A model generated the notes under the pieces. That model did no database searches. It was not told the origin of the DNA and saw only the letters and a program-made list of their open reading frames with translations. A stretch of 64,000 bases of DNA. Source: Aporrectodea caliginosa (taxonomy: Eukaryota > Annelida > Clitellata > Crassiclitellata > Lumbricidae). The DNA is taken from contig JACEVL010000278.1 of assembly GCA_020284085.1 (NCBI GenBank), positions 62,001 through 126,000 of the forward strand, read 5' to 3'. Below are positions 30,187 to 43,585 of this stretch, one piece after another (the stretch's first letter is position 1; every line of letters begins with the position of its first letter). The translations under genes and the position numbers were made by a program.

Positions 30187-30750
30187 CGTTAACATGCTTT
30201 GTCTACAAAATATAACCTATTTCATAGGGTTTCCTTTTCGATACGTCTTGTGACTGACGTCGAACTATGGTGTCATACAGTAGTATTGCATGTAGCACTT
30301 GTTTTCTCATAAAGTATTGTTTTTAAAAGAATTACATAGGTGTCAAGCTATGGATTGTGTGGGAGGAATTTCCATAGCATTTTAAACAATTACTTTTTGC
30401 ATAGCTCATAACGTGATGTTAATCACCGTGACTGTCCTTGGCAGTTGAGCTCGTGGTACAGACTATGGTTGTCGACTAAAAGCAATTGGAAATATGTAAT
30501 GTTTGATACTATGCGTCAATTAAATTCCACGGAGTACGTGACGTGACGTCAGTGACCGTGACGTTACAAGTGAGCATCCACAGTCATAAACTAGAGATGG
30601 TGATGTTGGGGTAATCTTGGCTATTAGCGTCGGAAATTGATTTCATTAGTTGTTTTACATTTCTCAATTTAGGATGTTATGTTAACAAACTGATGAAACC
30701 ATTTGTTATAATGCTTAGGCCTACATAAAAAAGAACGCTAAAACGATAAA
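30187..30750. other. Intergenic/intronic, nothing recognised
   Basis: Contains one tgacgtca motif (CRE-like, about 30541-30550) among other tgacgt repeats. No coding signal. Confidence 0.3.
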
Positions 30751-30754
30751 TTAA

Positions 30755-31050
30755 CTAGAAGCTGGATTGATGAAAAGAATTCTTGCATAAATAGAAGCTG
30801 GATAGATGAAAAATAATTATTGCTTAAATAGAAGTTGGATTGATGAAAATAATTCTTTGCTGAAGACGGACCGACATGGAATTTGTTCACTCGTGCACAG
30901 CATTCCCAACTTCCATTTATGCAAAGAATTAATGTCATCAATTCAAATTCCATGTTTGCAAAGAATTCTATACATCAATCCAGCTTCCATTTATGGAAAG
31001 AATTATTTTCATCAATACAACTTCCATTTATGCCAAGAATTATTTTAATT
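30755..31050. repeat. Head-to-head satellite: inverted arrays of the 40-bp unit
   Basis: The left half (30755-30860) has three copies of agaagctggattgatgaaaa-type units. The right half (30905-31045) has about four copies in the reverse orientation (catcaatccagcttccattt). The unit is the one filling MITE-2 and the outer MULE-like element. Probably another non-autonomous MULE-like element whose ends I cannot place. Confidence 0.65.
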
Positions 31051-31234
31051 ACTTTTAATCCTGTAAAACTTTATGTAAATATTCTTACTTGTGGCCGAAA
31101 TATTAGCGAGTCCCCACCAAACAGGAGAGGAGTAAACCATTCGCGCAACAATGGTAAAGCGCACAACGTCATATAGACGATTACCAGTGAGTCCATAAGC
31201 CACCAGGACACGCAATACAAAAAGGACTGCTTAA

Positions 31235-31767
31235 TTAACCGTGCAGCATATAATTATTATTAATATAAATGGAGATTGGAGAACCCTGCACAAAACTGGC
31301 ACTGATACTCACGTAAGATGAGATAATGTCACAGAACTTGGTACAATGCAATCGACTATGCAGTAATGCAATTACCCAATTATACACGAAGTCCGGAATT
31401 GGCAATGAGGTCAGCTGCCTTGCCGTGTCGAAGGCCTTAGAAAAATCCAGTGAAATCATTCGTAGAAAGGCTCAGATTCAACAGTTTCTAATAAATGATG
31501 AGTCAAAACTATGAGTGCTGCAGAAGAAGAACCAGTAAGCCTGTTGGTCAGCAAATATACCATTCTCCACTGGGTTAGTGAATACAGGGTATTAATAACT
31601 GTGCACCAATATTTTTTCCAATATTTTGCACAGTACGGGTGTAATAGATATTGGGCGATAATCAATTTCCGATCGTGGGCTAGCGCTGTTTTTAACGGGC
31701 GTGATATTGCTCTCCTTCCATTATGGGTGGATAAATGAGTCGGTTAATGACTTCCTCAAATAGAGCA
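31235..31767 (-). mobile_element. LINE RT relic, 3' part, interrupted by hAT
   Basis: Minus-strand RT text: MISLDFSKAFDTARQLT, FVYNWVIALLHSRLHCTKF, SISASFVQGS. The 5' continuation is at 33039-33320, beyond a hAT insertion. Similar RT at 63141 (SIPDNVYNWVIAFLDGRQHC) shows the same family. Confidence 0.75.
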
Positions 31768-31775
31768 GTTATTGG

Positions 31776-33037
31776 CAGGGCCGTTTTATCCACTAGGCAC
31801 AGTAGGCACTGTGCCTAGGGCCCACGAACTTTTTAGGGGCCTACGAAAGTCTGAAAATAAGATATTTAAAAAATAAGTTTAATGATTGAATTTGACGCGA
31901 AAATGAAAAAATGCAAATTTCTAATTCCAATTTAATCATTTTTGTAATTGCACTGAAACAGTTTAACTGTAAGATATTAACTTAAAGTTAAGCTGTGCAG
32001 CAGCCTACACTATGTGAACCTTACGGCTCTTTGCATTAGCAGATCACTTATAACGTCTTCAAAAGTCATTTCCCGCCAGTTATGGGTAATTGAGATTTGT
32101 AGCTAATTAATTAGAATGAGCATTAGTTCGAATTTTTAATTAGAATTAGAATTAGAATTTTTAGGATAATTAATTAATTGGAATTAGCAGTCAATTAATT
32201 AATTAATTAGAATTATGAATTATTTGCTGATGTCAGAATACAAAACGACACAAAAATGCTCTTTAGCCAGTTTGGCGTTCCATCTTTTATATAAATATTT
32301 CATATTATGACGAAACTAAAATTACAATAGTCTTCATCCAGTTTCTTTTATTACTGTGGAAAATATTTATATTTACAAGAGATCGGACTTGTACTTCAAT
32401 GGAATTATCATAAGTTCTAAAGTATTGTCTTAGAGCCTATTTCTCTACTCATTTGTAAAAAATCTTGCAACACCAAATGCTCGCTCTTTTCTTGCAACAT
32501 AATGTTTCAGATGCAGCTGTAAACTCTGAGAAATCTCAAATTATTTTCAATCAATTTTACTTTACTGATGGATTCGTTTATGTAAGCCCTGCTGAAATTT
32601 TTTATAAACACATGACAAAACTACATGCATTTATTACTTCAAAGGTATCTTAACAAACTAAAAGCTCAAGATATTGGTTGGTCTTTATGAGTTACACGTA
32701 GGCTAAGCATCCAACAAAAAGTAAGGAAATATTTACGCAAGGTAATTATGAGGCCAATTATAAAATCTTAATTCGAATTAGACAACCTTAAATTAGAATT
32801 AGGAAAATTTTTGTTACTAATTAATTAGAATTAGCTACTAAGTTAATTAATTAGAATTAGCTACTAAGCAAATTAATTATAATTAGCTATTCAGCTAATT
32901 AATTAGCTAATTAATTCTAATTAATTAGTTACCAATCATTGTTTCCGGCATCAACTCGTTTTCAATTTCAGAGTTGGCAGTTGGGGCCTACGAACGCAAG
33001 TTTGCCTAGGGCCTACGACGACCTTAAAACGGCCCTG
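31776..33037. mobile_element. hAT-like non-autonomous element, 1262 bp
   Basis: The ends CAGGGCCGTTTTATCC and (reverse complement) CAGGGCCGTTTTAAGG. An exact 8-bp TSD, gttattgg, lies at 31768-31775 and 33038-33045. Near the left end is a 10-bp hairpin (ctaggcacag at 31793-31802 with ctgtgcctag at 31809-31818). The interior is AT-rich with taattaattag repeats at about 32120-32230 and 32760-32940. No transposase. Confidence 0.87.
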
Positions 33038-33038
33038 G

Positions 33039-33320
33039 TTATTGGACTTGCAAGAAGATGGCCACGCTAGATGATAAGAGCCAGGACGGGATCCCATCAG
33101 GCCCAACCGAAGAACCCCGAATGGCGGCAAGGGTATAGTAGATATGATAGTCATTAAATTCAATAACAATATCAGGAGCAACTGCTGATTTGGCCTCGGG
33201 CAGAACGTAATGCTGGTCAGTAGATACTACACTGTAATGTTGATTGAGGCTTTCAGCTGTTATTGATCCTACGTGAACCGGACAATCAAGCTTTTCACCG
33301 CGAAGCTGACGCACCTCTGC
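33039..33320 (-). mobile_element. LINE RT relic, 5' part (continues at 31767)
   Basis: Minus strand: GSITAESLNQHYSVVSTDQH, TLAAIRGSSVGPDGIPSWLL, the pre-RT and RT-0/1 region of a CR1-like ORF2. Joins 31235-31767 across the hAT TSD. Confidence 0.75.
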
Positions 33321-33339
33321 TGGAAAGTAGGCCTATGTT

Positions 33340-33480
33340 GTTTCTGGTACACGTCTTGTCTTGTCACAGTTGTCGGTCCCTCCATCCGGTACACTCTACC
33401 TCCTCATGTTCGCTCTAAACTGAAAACTTGCCTCTTCTAGTCTACCTACGGCTCTTAATGGTTGCCCGACTTCAATGTGC
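33340..33480 (+). mobile_element. LINE 3' coding end
   Basis: Reads LPPHVRSKLKTCLF followed by a stop, as in L2/CR1 ORF2 C-termini. Opposite strand to the adjacent RT relic, so a separate insertion. Confidence 0.5.
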
Positions 33481-33519
33481 ACTTCTGAATTTTTAAGCAT
33501 GGTACTGTATTGTATGTCA

Positions 33520-34060
33520 CTTTCGATGCTCAACAATGTCAAACTAATGAGTCTGTCTTCGACATTGACGCTCTCGGTATGTTTTTAATCAATTTGAGTT
33601 TTGTAAACGAACGTTCTCTGCTGCAGCTTGTCTCCATCAGAACAAGATAGGTCTATATTCACAGTGCTGTCTCAACATTTGGAAAGGAGTCATTGAGTCC
33701 TTTTTGTGATTAACCAGTAAATGATGTTTCATGTGTCTGTTCATGAGCAAATGACTTTGCTAGGTCAGCAAACTGAATCATTTCGTTTTCGGTTGATTTT
33801 GAGATGAACCTGCATGATAATAGAAACTTTAATAGGGCCCACACAAGTGCAAAAGTCGCCTTTTTGTGTGTAGTGTATTAAAATGAGCAGTTTCTAATAA
33901 TTTATTCTGAGTTTCTTTGATTATTTTTACTGCTAGACTTAACAAATAACAATAATAATTCTAAAATATTGAGAAAAAATTCTTTGGCATTTGTGGGGCC
34001 CCTCAAGTGCGGGGGCCCCTGTTCGGCCGATCATGTTGAACATGCCTTAATCCGCCTCTG
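33520..34060 (-). pseudogene. hAT transposase C-terminal relic with one TIR
   Basis: Minus strand, with stops: FPNVETAL, ETSCSRERSFTKLKLIKN, then MSKTDSLV. This is the hAT C-terminal dimerisation region (CxRSFSKLKLIKN pattern). The 34060 end reads, reversed, CAGAGGCGGATTAAGG, a hAT-type TIR. The other end was not found; internally deleted. Confidence 0.65.
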
Positions 34061-34298
34061 ATCTTATCCATTACAGGGATCTGCTGGCCGGAAATCTAAT
34101 AGGAAACATCTGTTATTAGCTTCATTAGCTTTACAGAGGGACCATGCACTGTTTGAAGATTGAGATACCTATACGTGCACAGCAAGTGTCTAACGGGTCG
34201 TTAGATATTTGCTACAAGGCCACCTTAATCATCTGTCGCCTTCATCACCTTCATTGGTGTATTGGTCCGAGATAACATTGTATTTCGATATCATGTAT

Positions 34299-34299
34299 G

Positions 34300-34357
<58 letters not shown>
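34299..34357. repeat. (TA)n microsatellite
   Basis: About 58 bp of alternating TA. Confidence 0.9.
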
Positions 34358-34359
34358 TA

Positions 34360-35050
34360 ATTTTCGTACTGCAGGCCGTTATATTAACGGAAATCGACAA
34401 CCCCAGTTTATGTCCAAAAACGTCAAACCCCCACTTCTGGAATCGGTGGGAGATCGTTCTCCCAACCACCCCATTGGTAGACGCCACTGCCTCCGTCCAT
34501 AGACGGCGCGAACATCTCGCAAGGCCGTCGAAGGTCCTGCTGTTATGCCTGGCAATTATTTTATTTATTCCAGCAGCAAGGTCTTTTCGATTCTTTTTCC
34601 TAATAAAAAAACTAAAGAATGCTTCTGGCTTCTCTGCAAAATCTAAGTAATCTCAAGACCAAAATATGCTTTCAACCATTTGATCATTGCCGAACAACGA
34701 CCGTTTGCCTGTACATACGCCACCACAGATATGGAACCGAGATCAGGCAGATGAAGATGCTACAATACACGAGTCAGACATGAAAAACGACATTCACCTA
34801 GATTTTGAGCCGTTTATTTCCGATGAACATCATCTGACAACATAGTGAGAATTAAATAACCTGCTCAGAGATTCAAGTTTCTGAAAAATAAAAAGCAAAG
34901 CCATTCGGTTCAAGACTGAAAGGATGGGGTTTGCTGTCGCCGTGTACGAACATTTCTGTCATTCAGATTAGACCAAGAAGATATGAAAATTTACTTTACG
35001 TAGGTAGACAACCTCTGTTTCTGCATTGACATTGATGAGTTGTTTATGCT
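34360..35050. other. No recognised feature
   Basis: Open frames at 34297-34650 start within the TA repeat and show no clear domain. Confidence 0.3.
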
Positions 35051-35380
35051 TTATAGGAGCGGATAACCTAATCATCCATGGAATACCCGAAAGATTTTGA
35101 CCTGCCTTCGGATTTTGAGCATCACTCAGAACAATGGGAGCTTTTTTTATAGATTCGTCATTGTTAAGACAGAAAGCTGTCGTATTACACAATGGCAATA
35201 CCCACTCTTAAATATCTATTGGCTTTGCAGTACACATGAAAAAAACCTACAAAAACATGGAGCAGTTGCTAAAATACATACAATACAACTGGAAAATCTG
35301 TGATAATCTAAGAGTAGTGGCACTGCTAGGTTAGAATCTTTCGGGTATTCCATGGATGATTAGGTTATCCGCTCCTATAA
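35051..35380. mobile_element. MITE with perfect 46-bp TIRs
   Basis: The arms 35051-35096 and 35335-35380 (ttataggagcggataaccta...) are exact reverse complements, with 238 bp between them. Terminal TA at both sides would suit a TA-targeting (Tc1/mariner-type) element. No coding. Confidence 0.75.
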
Positions 35381-35639
35381 AACAATCCAGTTAATTTAAT
35401 TTTACTTCAGCTTCTTTGAGTTTCGCGGACAGTTGAGTATTTTCTTTATAGGATTTTTGTAGCGCTATCACTCGCAAATGACCATCGTCCACTCGTCTCT
35501 ACCAACAACTAGAAAGGATCAGATGACCTTGAGAATCCACGCGTTCTCCGTCTACAAAAGAAACTTCTGCCATTCAATGATAACGCGGAATGGACAAACG
35601 GAAAAGCGCACCTCATTCTGGATGCTCTTTTCAGAGCGC

Positions 35640-35960
35640 CGGTGTATTCTAGGGTGGATTCTAGGTACATTTTATACTCCAGAGTCCATGATAGCTGTAG
35701 GCACTGTGGACTCTAGAGTACAACATCCCCAAACACGTTAGTAGGAGGCAGGGTGGACGCTAGGAACATTTTGTACTCTAGAGTCCAAGGTACCTTTAGG
35801 CGCGGTGGACTCTAGAGTACGTTGTGCCTAGGTATGATGTACTCTAGAGTACGTTATGCCTAGGTATGATGTACTCTAGAGTACGTTGTGCCTAGGTATG
35901 ATGTACTCTAGAGTACGTTTTAGTCTAGAGTCCACCTTACCTGCCACACCGCTGCAAAAC
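35640..35960. repeat. TCTAGAGT repeat with 32-bp tandem units
   Basis: The core 35805-35925 has about 3.5 tandem 32-bp units gtactctagagtacgttgtg + cctaggtatgat, each containing the 14-bp palindrome GTACTCTAGAGTAC. Flanks carry further ctctagagt copies. Related to 20220-20400. Confidence 0.8.
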
Positions 35961-36198
35961 CTGACTACAGTGACCAAAATATTGAAACGGATCTCACCAA
36001 GGTCATGAAAATCCGGGTCAACTACATGACAGTACAGTTGAGAGAGGACGATTACATGGACAACACTAAGGATCTTGCACTCGACTAACTGGAAGAAGCT
36101 GCGAAAACTGAGCATTTCCAAGATCTGACCAGATTGACGCATCATGGCTTCCAAGCCAAGTCGATCCACCTTCAACTCGAACTTCAGCCATGAACTAT

Positions 36199-36557
36199 AA
36201 CTACTCAAGGCAGCCTAGTCCTGTACCGGACAAGAATCGTGACTATGTGTCTAGGGCAGAAGGACCCAGTCTGCCCCATCGCCATGTGAGTGATTGGTGG
36301 TGGCTTGAGATAACAATCATTTACAGATGACGGTTGATGTGCTATAGGCATCCTTCCTGACATCTGGTAGAGCGTGAACAGTATTGGCAATACTAATATC
36401 CGAGGTTATGCCCTGCAAAATTACTGTCTGCCATGCTCTACTTTTGGTTCCGTAGATACCTTGGAGTGAGATATGCAGTGTTGGTAAGACTTCGGCTCTC
36501 TGGGTCTTTGGAATCACGATTCTTGCCCGGTACAGGACTAGGCTGCCTTGAGTAGTT
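36199..36557. mobile_element. MITE with 44-bp TIRs (359 bp)
   Basis: The arms 36199-36242 (aactactcaaggcagcctag...) and 36514-36557 are reverse complements with one mismatch. No coding sequence of its own. TSD not evident. Confidence 0.75.
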
Positions 36558-36559
36558 TT

Positions 36560-37435
36560 TGTGATTTTATATTAAAATCACGAAAAGTTCCCCCCACCCC
36601 CATAAAATTTACACATAATCATTCATAACTTTGTCAAAAAGTAAGGTAGAACCATTGTTTTGGTGTCATTTAAAAGCAACAAATGTGGTCTTTAGAATTT
36701 GTAAAATACTCATTTCGGACATGTGACTCATTTTTATCCCTTGGGTCACAAATAAGAGTTGCTGGTGTTCTACGTAGAGCTGTTGTCAGTCTTTCGAGAG
36801 GTGTTTCTTGAAGCTGTTTTGCTGGGTTGGATGTGGGCGTTCTACCTGTGGTCGTTTCACGTTAAGATATTATATCTTTCCCGCATGTAAATAGCTATGT
36901 GATGCAAAATTTATAGTGAATATATAATTGTTAAATTTGTAAACCTTGACCTTTTAGGCAAGTTTCTATTTAAATCAAAAGTGTAGTAATATCGTCAATT
37001 AATTATAGGTCTGAAAATTTTGGCGGTATTCGGTCCAGCATCTTCAGATGCATAGCACATCAGGCTATCAATTAAATGTTGAGTTGCATCATCTGATCGT
37101 GAATTCTTTTACTTGTGCTGTTTAAGAATGCGATGTTTACTGTTAAAAGGACATGGTTGGAGATGCATAGAGGCTCAGAGTTGGTGATGATTGACAATGA
37201 AGGTCGTTAAGTTTCAACGAGTTGGATCCAGGTTACTCACACATGCCTGCGATTAAAGATCGCATGTCCTCCCTCCGCCTCCATGATGTTGTGTGCCGAT
37301 GTTCAAGTGCTTGCAGGTCAACGATATTGAATCAGGATAGTAGGAGCATAACATAAGTAGCAAACAGGTGGCATGTCTCGATAGCGACCAAAATCATAAA
37401 GACTGGACTGTTGATGGCTTCGGTCTAGTGAAGTT
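36560..37435. other. No recognised feature
   Basis: AT-rich; nothing repetitive or coding identified. Confidence 0.3.
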
Positions 37436-37439
37436 TTCG

Positions 37440-37580
37440 TTAACGATAACTATAACTAACTATAACTAATAAAAACGAAAACTAGGGCTTTGTAACTATA
37501 ACTAGAACTAATACTAAAACTCGTCATACTAATAAAAACAAAAACAAATAACGGGGGAAAAACCTACAACGAAAACTCAA
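37440..37580. repeat. AACTA/AAAACG-rich short repeat
   Basis: Many aactataact, aaaacgaaaact motifs. A similar tract lies at 44405-44600 (aactaaaactgacgagac). Such tracts resemble subterminal regions of hAT elements (compare cagttacagtta at both ends of 46454-47363), but no TIR/TSD could be fixed. Confidence 0.4.
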
Positions 37581-37775
37581 TTTACACTTACTTGCTTGAC
37601 ATTGAGTTAGGCATTACACACTGAATGATGTCCTTACTTCTGATGCTTCTAATAGCGGTACGTTCTATGTCTATATCTATATTTATGTCTTTCCAACACC
37701 CGGTATTTCTTTTATTCGGTCAACTCGTTGGCGCAATTCGACGTATTGTGGATTTTAAGTAACTTATTATCGTAA

Positions 37776-38009
37776 ATGGCTGGAAATCAAACTTTATTCG
37801 GTAGACCAAAGACAAGTTGTGTAAGGGAATATTTCAAGTATGATATCGAGATAAAGTCAGCGAATGCATTGTTGAGTTATCCGATAAATGATGTGAAAAA
37901 CAGATTGGAGGAGGCAACCCAACAAAACCTTGAATACCACTTGCAGTTCTTTCACAAGACCGATTTTACAACTCTTAAAGAAATAGAGGAGGCATTAAAA
38001 ATGCTCTGA
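37776..38009 (+). pseudogene. Possible hAT BED-finger N-terminal fragment
   Basis: MAGNQTLFGRPKTSCVREYF then LEYHLQFFHKTD. Loosely like the BED-type start of hAT transposases (VWxYF ... NLxxHLxxxHK), but the zinc-binding cysteines are not in place. It follows the repeat at 37440. Confidence 0.35.
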
Positions 38010-38579
38010 AATATAGAACTGGTCATAGTAGTAGTTAGTCACTGGACACTGGAGCTAAAAAAATTACGAGTGTTATAACTACTGGAACAATTTCGACCTT
38101 TAGTCCTCACTCCGAACAGCACAAGGCACGAGTTCGAAAACTTGCTTTGTCAATGGCAGTTCGATATAAAACTTTATTTTCTTCTATTCATATGCGTTTG
38201 AGTGCGATAAAGTAAAGCATGTTGCTAATTCCTCTGTTCTAATTTTGAACTAAGAATCATGCCTTTTTTATTTTCAAATGGCTTGTATAAATGTGGTGAC
38301 TAATGTTGAAGTTTTAGAAGAACACTGGAAATGAAAGCATTCTTAAAACTCAACTTGAAGCTCATGGGGGGGATAATATAAAGGATAACACTCTTGCCTG
38401 AAGTTTTCACGAACCCGGTTCGATTGCCTTCATTCCATAGTTAACAGCGAAGTACAATGAGCTTGCGCCTTGCATGGCTGCAACTTTGTTGATTTATGTC
38501 TTCTGTGATTTGTGCTCTTGTGAATTGTTTAATCGTCATAACATGTACATATACAGCGCAGTGCGCTTGTCAGGTGCTT

Positions 38580-38606
38580 TATTAAATAATAAATATTATT
38601 ATTATT
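38580..38606. repeat. (ATT)n microsatellite, short
   Basis: Short ATT run at the end of a LINE/SINE-like tail. Confidence 0.7.
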
Positions 38607-38696
38607 TTTTTTTACCCGAGGTATCAAGGATCCCTCAGGATTTATGAAAAATTGCTATAAGGAGCAGGAAATTTGTCTGGAGGGTCAGGCCTCGTC

Positions 38697-38835
<139 letters not shown>

Positions 38836-39469
38836 AAGAAATTGTACATGTGCTAGGTACTAGACGTTGCTACCCGGTTTCGCACGGGTTATCTCTACCT
38901 TTATATATATCGTTCCCGCTTGATTTGCGTAGTTAACTTTGGCTGCGTTTGCTGGTACTCACCAGATACGCCCGTGTATTTGAATTTGCTCTATCCGATA
39001 ATTATATCGTAATCGCTGGATTTGAATATGTAAACCGTCGCTTTTTCTATAGCGACCGAATAATTATAGCCTTGACCCTGCTCATTTTTCAATGAATTGA
39101 TAGGATGAGTCCAAACCCTTCAACACTGCTCGACGGTTTGAATGGACGCCACGACATTTAGTATCCCCGTGCAAGGACCGTGCTAGCCCAAGATTTAAAT
39201 TTCTGAAATAAGCCAGCATCGGAAATAGAGGTCTGCGGGTAGAGCATTTTTGCTACCCGAACCGTACCCGTAACACAGGACCGTTACCCGTACCCGTACC
39301 CGACCCGTGGTCAAAATTACTACTTGACCCGACCCGTACCCGCGGGTATACCCGTTACCCGTACAGTACCCGCCGCGTCATTAGCACGCCTTCTCACAGT
39401 CCCAGTCCCTACCGGGCTAATAGGCTTACACCTCAGTATGAAGTAATAATAAATTGACTGAGGATGATA

Positions 39470-40850
<1,381 letters not shown>

Positions 40851-41535
40851 TAGCAGCCGCAGGACAAGGAAGAACATTTGTTATTTATTTGTACCCATCG
40901 CCGCCAAATGGTTGGCGTCAGCAACTCATTGTGATGATGACGATGATGATAGACTTCTACTGCTATACTAAAAAAAGGAGGAGGTGAATAGTATCAGGAG
41001 GAGGAGGCAGAGGAAGAAGAGCGGTTCGTTAAGCTAGCCCTGAGGCAGCCATGAGTATGAAGTGTTAGCGACTTCATTTTCTTAGCCTTGGCATATGGTG
41101 ACCAGGTCTCTGCCTGGCCGTATCATCTATACTAAATTACTACGGTTAAGAAGCAAACCAATTCACAGTAGATAAGAAAAAGAGCCACCAATGGCGGGTT
41201 CATGCACACACGTAATTAATACTCATAATAATGTAATGTAAGTATACTTTATTACTTACATCTGACGTAGATTTGTCGTTTGCCATTATTTGATGTGAGA
41301 AAACTCAGAGTTATTAACAATATTGTCCAATTTAAAACATTACGACGGCCTTCAATACTGTTAGATGTGCGAAAGGAAAAATTGTTGACGTATCAGTAGA
41401 ACTCTTAGAAAACAACCGTATTTACTGGCAAGCATTTCTGTATATGTATGTATATATGTATATGTATGTATGTATGTATATATGTATATATGTAATTATG
41501 TATATATACACACACATAGCCTTCATATATAGGAG
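40851..41535. other. Unassigned interior of the large hAT-like element
   Basis: Includes gga-rich sequence (40980-41020) and a tatgtatg microsatellite (about 41440-41515). No coding signal. Confidence 0.35.
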
Positions 41536-41539
41536 TAGT

Positions 41540-41750
41540 AGTGGTAGTGCGTCTTCTTTTGGTTTTCCGCCTTCCTAGGCAGGTTCATAGTCCAATGTCG
41601 CCATTCGTCACGCTGTCTGGCTCTCGCCTTCAAATAGCTGTAATCTTCATCCGTCATCCACTCCCACAACATCATTCTCGGTCTTCCTCTTATGGCCACC
41701 TAGCCAGTCTTGCATCGATCGTCTTATCTCTCCAGTCATGCATAATACCG
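41540..41750 (-). mobile_element. Possible LINE antisense fragment (RTE-like C-terminus)
   Basis: The minus strand gives WRDKTIDARL and related text, like the RT C-terminal region of RTE-type LINEs. Short and frame-broken. Confidence 0.3.
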
Positions 41751-41757
41751 CTAATTT

Positions 41758-41889
41758 AATAGTTTAAACATTTCACAGAGGGTAAGGGATGACAAACTCT
41801 GAAATATAATATATTTCAGAGTTTATATATAAATATAATATATTTCAGAGTTTGTCATCCCTTACCCTCTGTGAAATGTTTAAACTATT
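41758..41889. repeat. Fold-back with 51-bp perfect arms
   Basis: 41758-41808 and 41839-41889 are exact reverse complements (51/51) with a 30-nt spacer that is itself partly palindromic. Confidence 0.88.
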
Positions 41890-42228
41890 TAAGATATTAT
41901 CTTCCCGAACTGCCACAACCTGTTGTAAGAAAAACAAGGCTGTTTAGTTCGGGCCTCCAACATTAGCGACCTATATGAACTTGTTCTTGCCTGACTGGAA
42001 AAGCTTTTAGACCGTGCTAATGGAACAAATCACTTCACAACTTCAATTTGAGAACTATCAATAAATGCCACGTTCACAAGACCCATGGATATTTGTATAT
42101 GTATACATATATGGTTATATAGATATATGTAGATAATCATGTGTATAAGCATATAAATATGTGCATAAGTGTATATATGTGCAAATATATACATGTGTGT
42201 AAACGTGTATTATGCATGTGTGTATGTA

Positions 42229-43585
42229 CAGGGTGGCCCAATAAAAAATGTCCCACCGGATAAAATGCAATTTCTCCGCAATCAATTGAGATCTTTCTAC
42301 CATATTTTCAGGATATACAGGGGAAAGATTATTTAACAATTCTGAAAATTTCACTGAAAATGTTTCATTTCTTAAAAAATTACAGCTTTTTAAATATTCA
42401 ATTCCTTATTTTCAAATTTACAAATAAAATTTGAACAGTCGCTTTGTGATTTTCAATGTAAAATAACATCCCCTTTCATTAAGAATTCAAAAATCTGTTA
42501 GACAGTTTATCTCAAAGCATGTTCAAAGTGCACGCCCCAGCTTTTGCACAAGCTCAAAGTCTTTTGTGAAGCTCAGCATGGCCTCGTTGATTGAGTCACT
42601 GAAGAACTGAACACTTGTCGATCGTCTGTTCAACGAATTGTGAAACGTGATCATCATCTCTCTGCATTTTGCCCTATTCCAGCTCGGATCATCTCAGAAT
42701 CTGTCGAAAACTGTAACCTGAACCCGGCGGTTAACCCTCAGAACGACAGCGTTTTGTCTGCCGGCAAGAGGCGCAGGTTCGCGAAAGTCGCCTGGTGGTT
42801 GAGAGAGCCAAGTTTTCGAAGCACTTCATGGTTTCTGCTGGCGTTTGTTACGTCAGTAAGGAAGGTGTGCTGTCTTCATTCCAGACAAGGCTAAAGTAGA
42901 CATTAAACTTTACGTTGAAACTCTGTTACCCAGACTGATTGACGAAGTCCTGCAAGTCTGTTCTACCGGCTGGTTTCATTTTCCAGCAGGATGTTACGCC
43001 TGCTCAAACGGCAAAGTATAGCTCAAGACTATTGCCATCAACTGCAGTTAATTAATTGGCAAAGACGAATGGCCAACAAAGTCGCCAGACCTTAACCATC
43101 TTGGTTACCACGTCTGGGGAGCTATGCTTGAATGCTACAAGACATTTCATCCCAAGCTGAAGAACACTGACGAGCTGAATGATGTGTTGCAGTTAATATT
43201 ATGGGATCAGATGCCACAAGACTCAATTACAAAGACCATACTGAGCTTCACAAAAGACTTTGAGATTGTGTGAAAGTTGGTGGTGTACACGTCGAATATG
43301 CTTTGAGATAAACTGTCTAACAGGTTTCTGAATTCGTAATGGAAGGTGATGTTATTTGACATTGAAAATGACAAGTGACTGTTAATTTTTCTTTGTAAAT
43401 TTGAAAATACGGAATTGAATATTAAAACAGCTATAATTTTTGAAGCAATAAAACTTTTCAGTGAAAGTTTCAGGAATCCTTAAAATATCTTTCCCCTATA
43501 AATTCTGAAAGTTTGTAGAAAAATCTAAATTGGTTGCGGAGAAATTGCATTTTATCTGGTGGGAAAGTTTTATTGGGCCACCCTG
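42229..43585 (+). mobile_element. mariner (DD37D-type) relic, 1357 bp, TA target site
   Basis: Inverted ends CAGGGTGGCCCAATAAAA (left) and the same reversed at the right extend, with changes, for about 54 bp. They are flanked by TA (42227-42228, 43586-43587). It is inserted in a TATG-rich microsatellite (42090-42226 and 43588-43720). The interior is a frame-broken transposase. Confidence 0.85.
42540..43290 (+). pseudogene. mariner transposase relic
   Basis: Pieces in order: FVTSVRKVCC frame region with KVDIKLYVETLLPRLIDEV, FIFQQDVTPAQTAKY (second Asp, equivalent to QQDGAPAHTAK), SPDLNHLGYHVWGAMLECYK (third acidic position changed) and ILSFTKDFEI. Several frameshifts and stops. The pattern matches the DD37D group also seen at 18605-19298. 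Confidence 0.75.

Noticed and set aside
34297..34650. 117-aa frame with hydrophobic stretch
   Set aside because: Begins inside a TA microsatellite; no recognisable domain and no conserved partner in the window.
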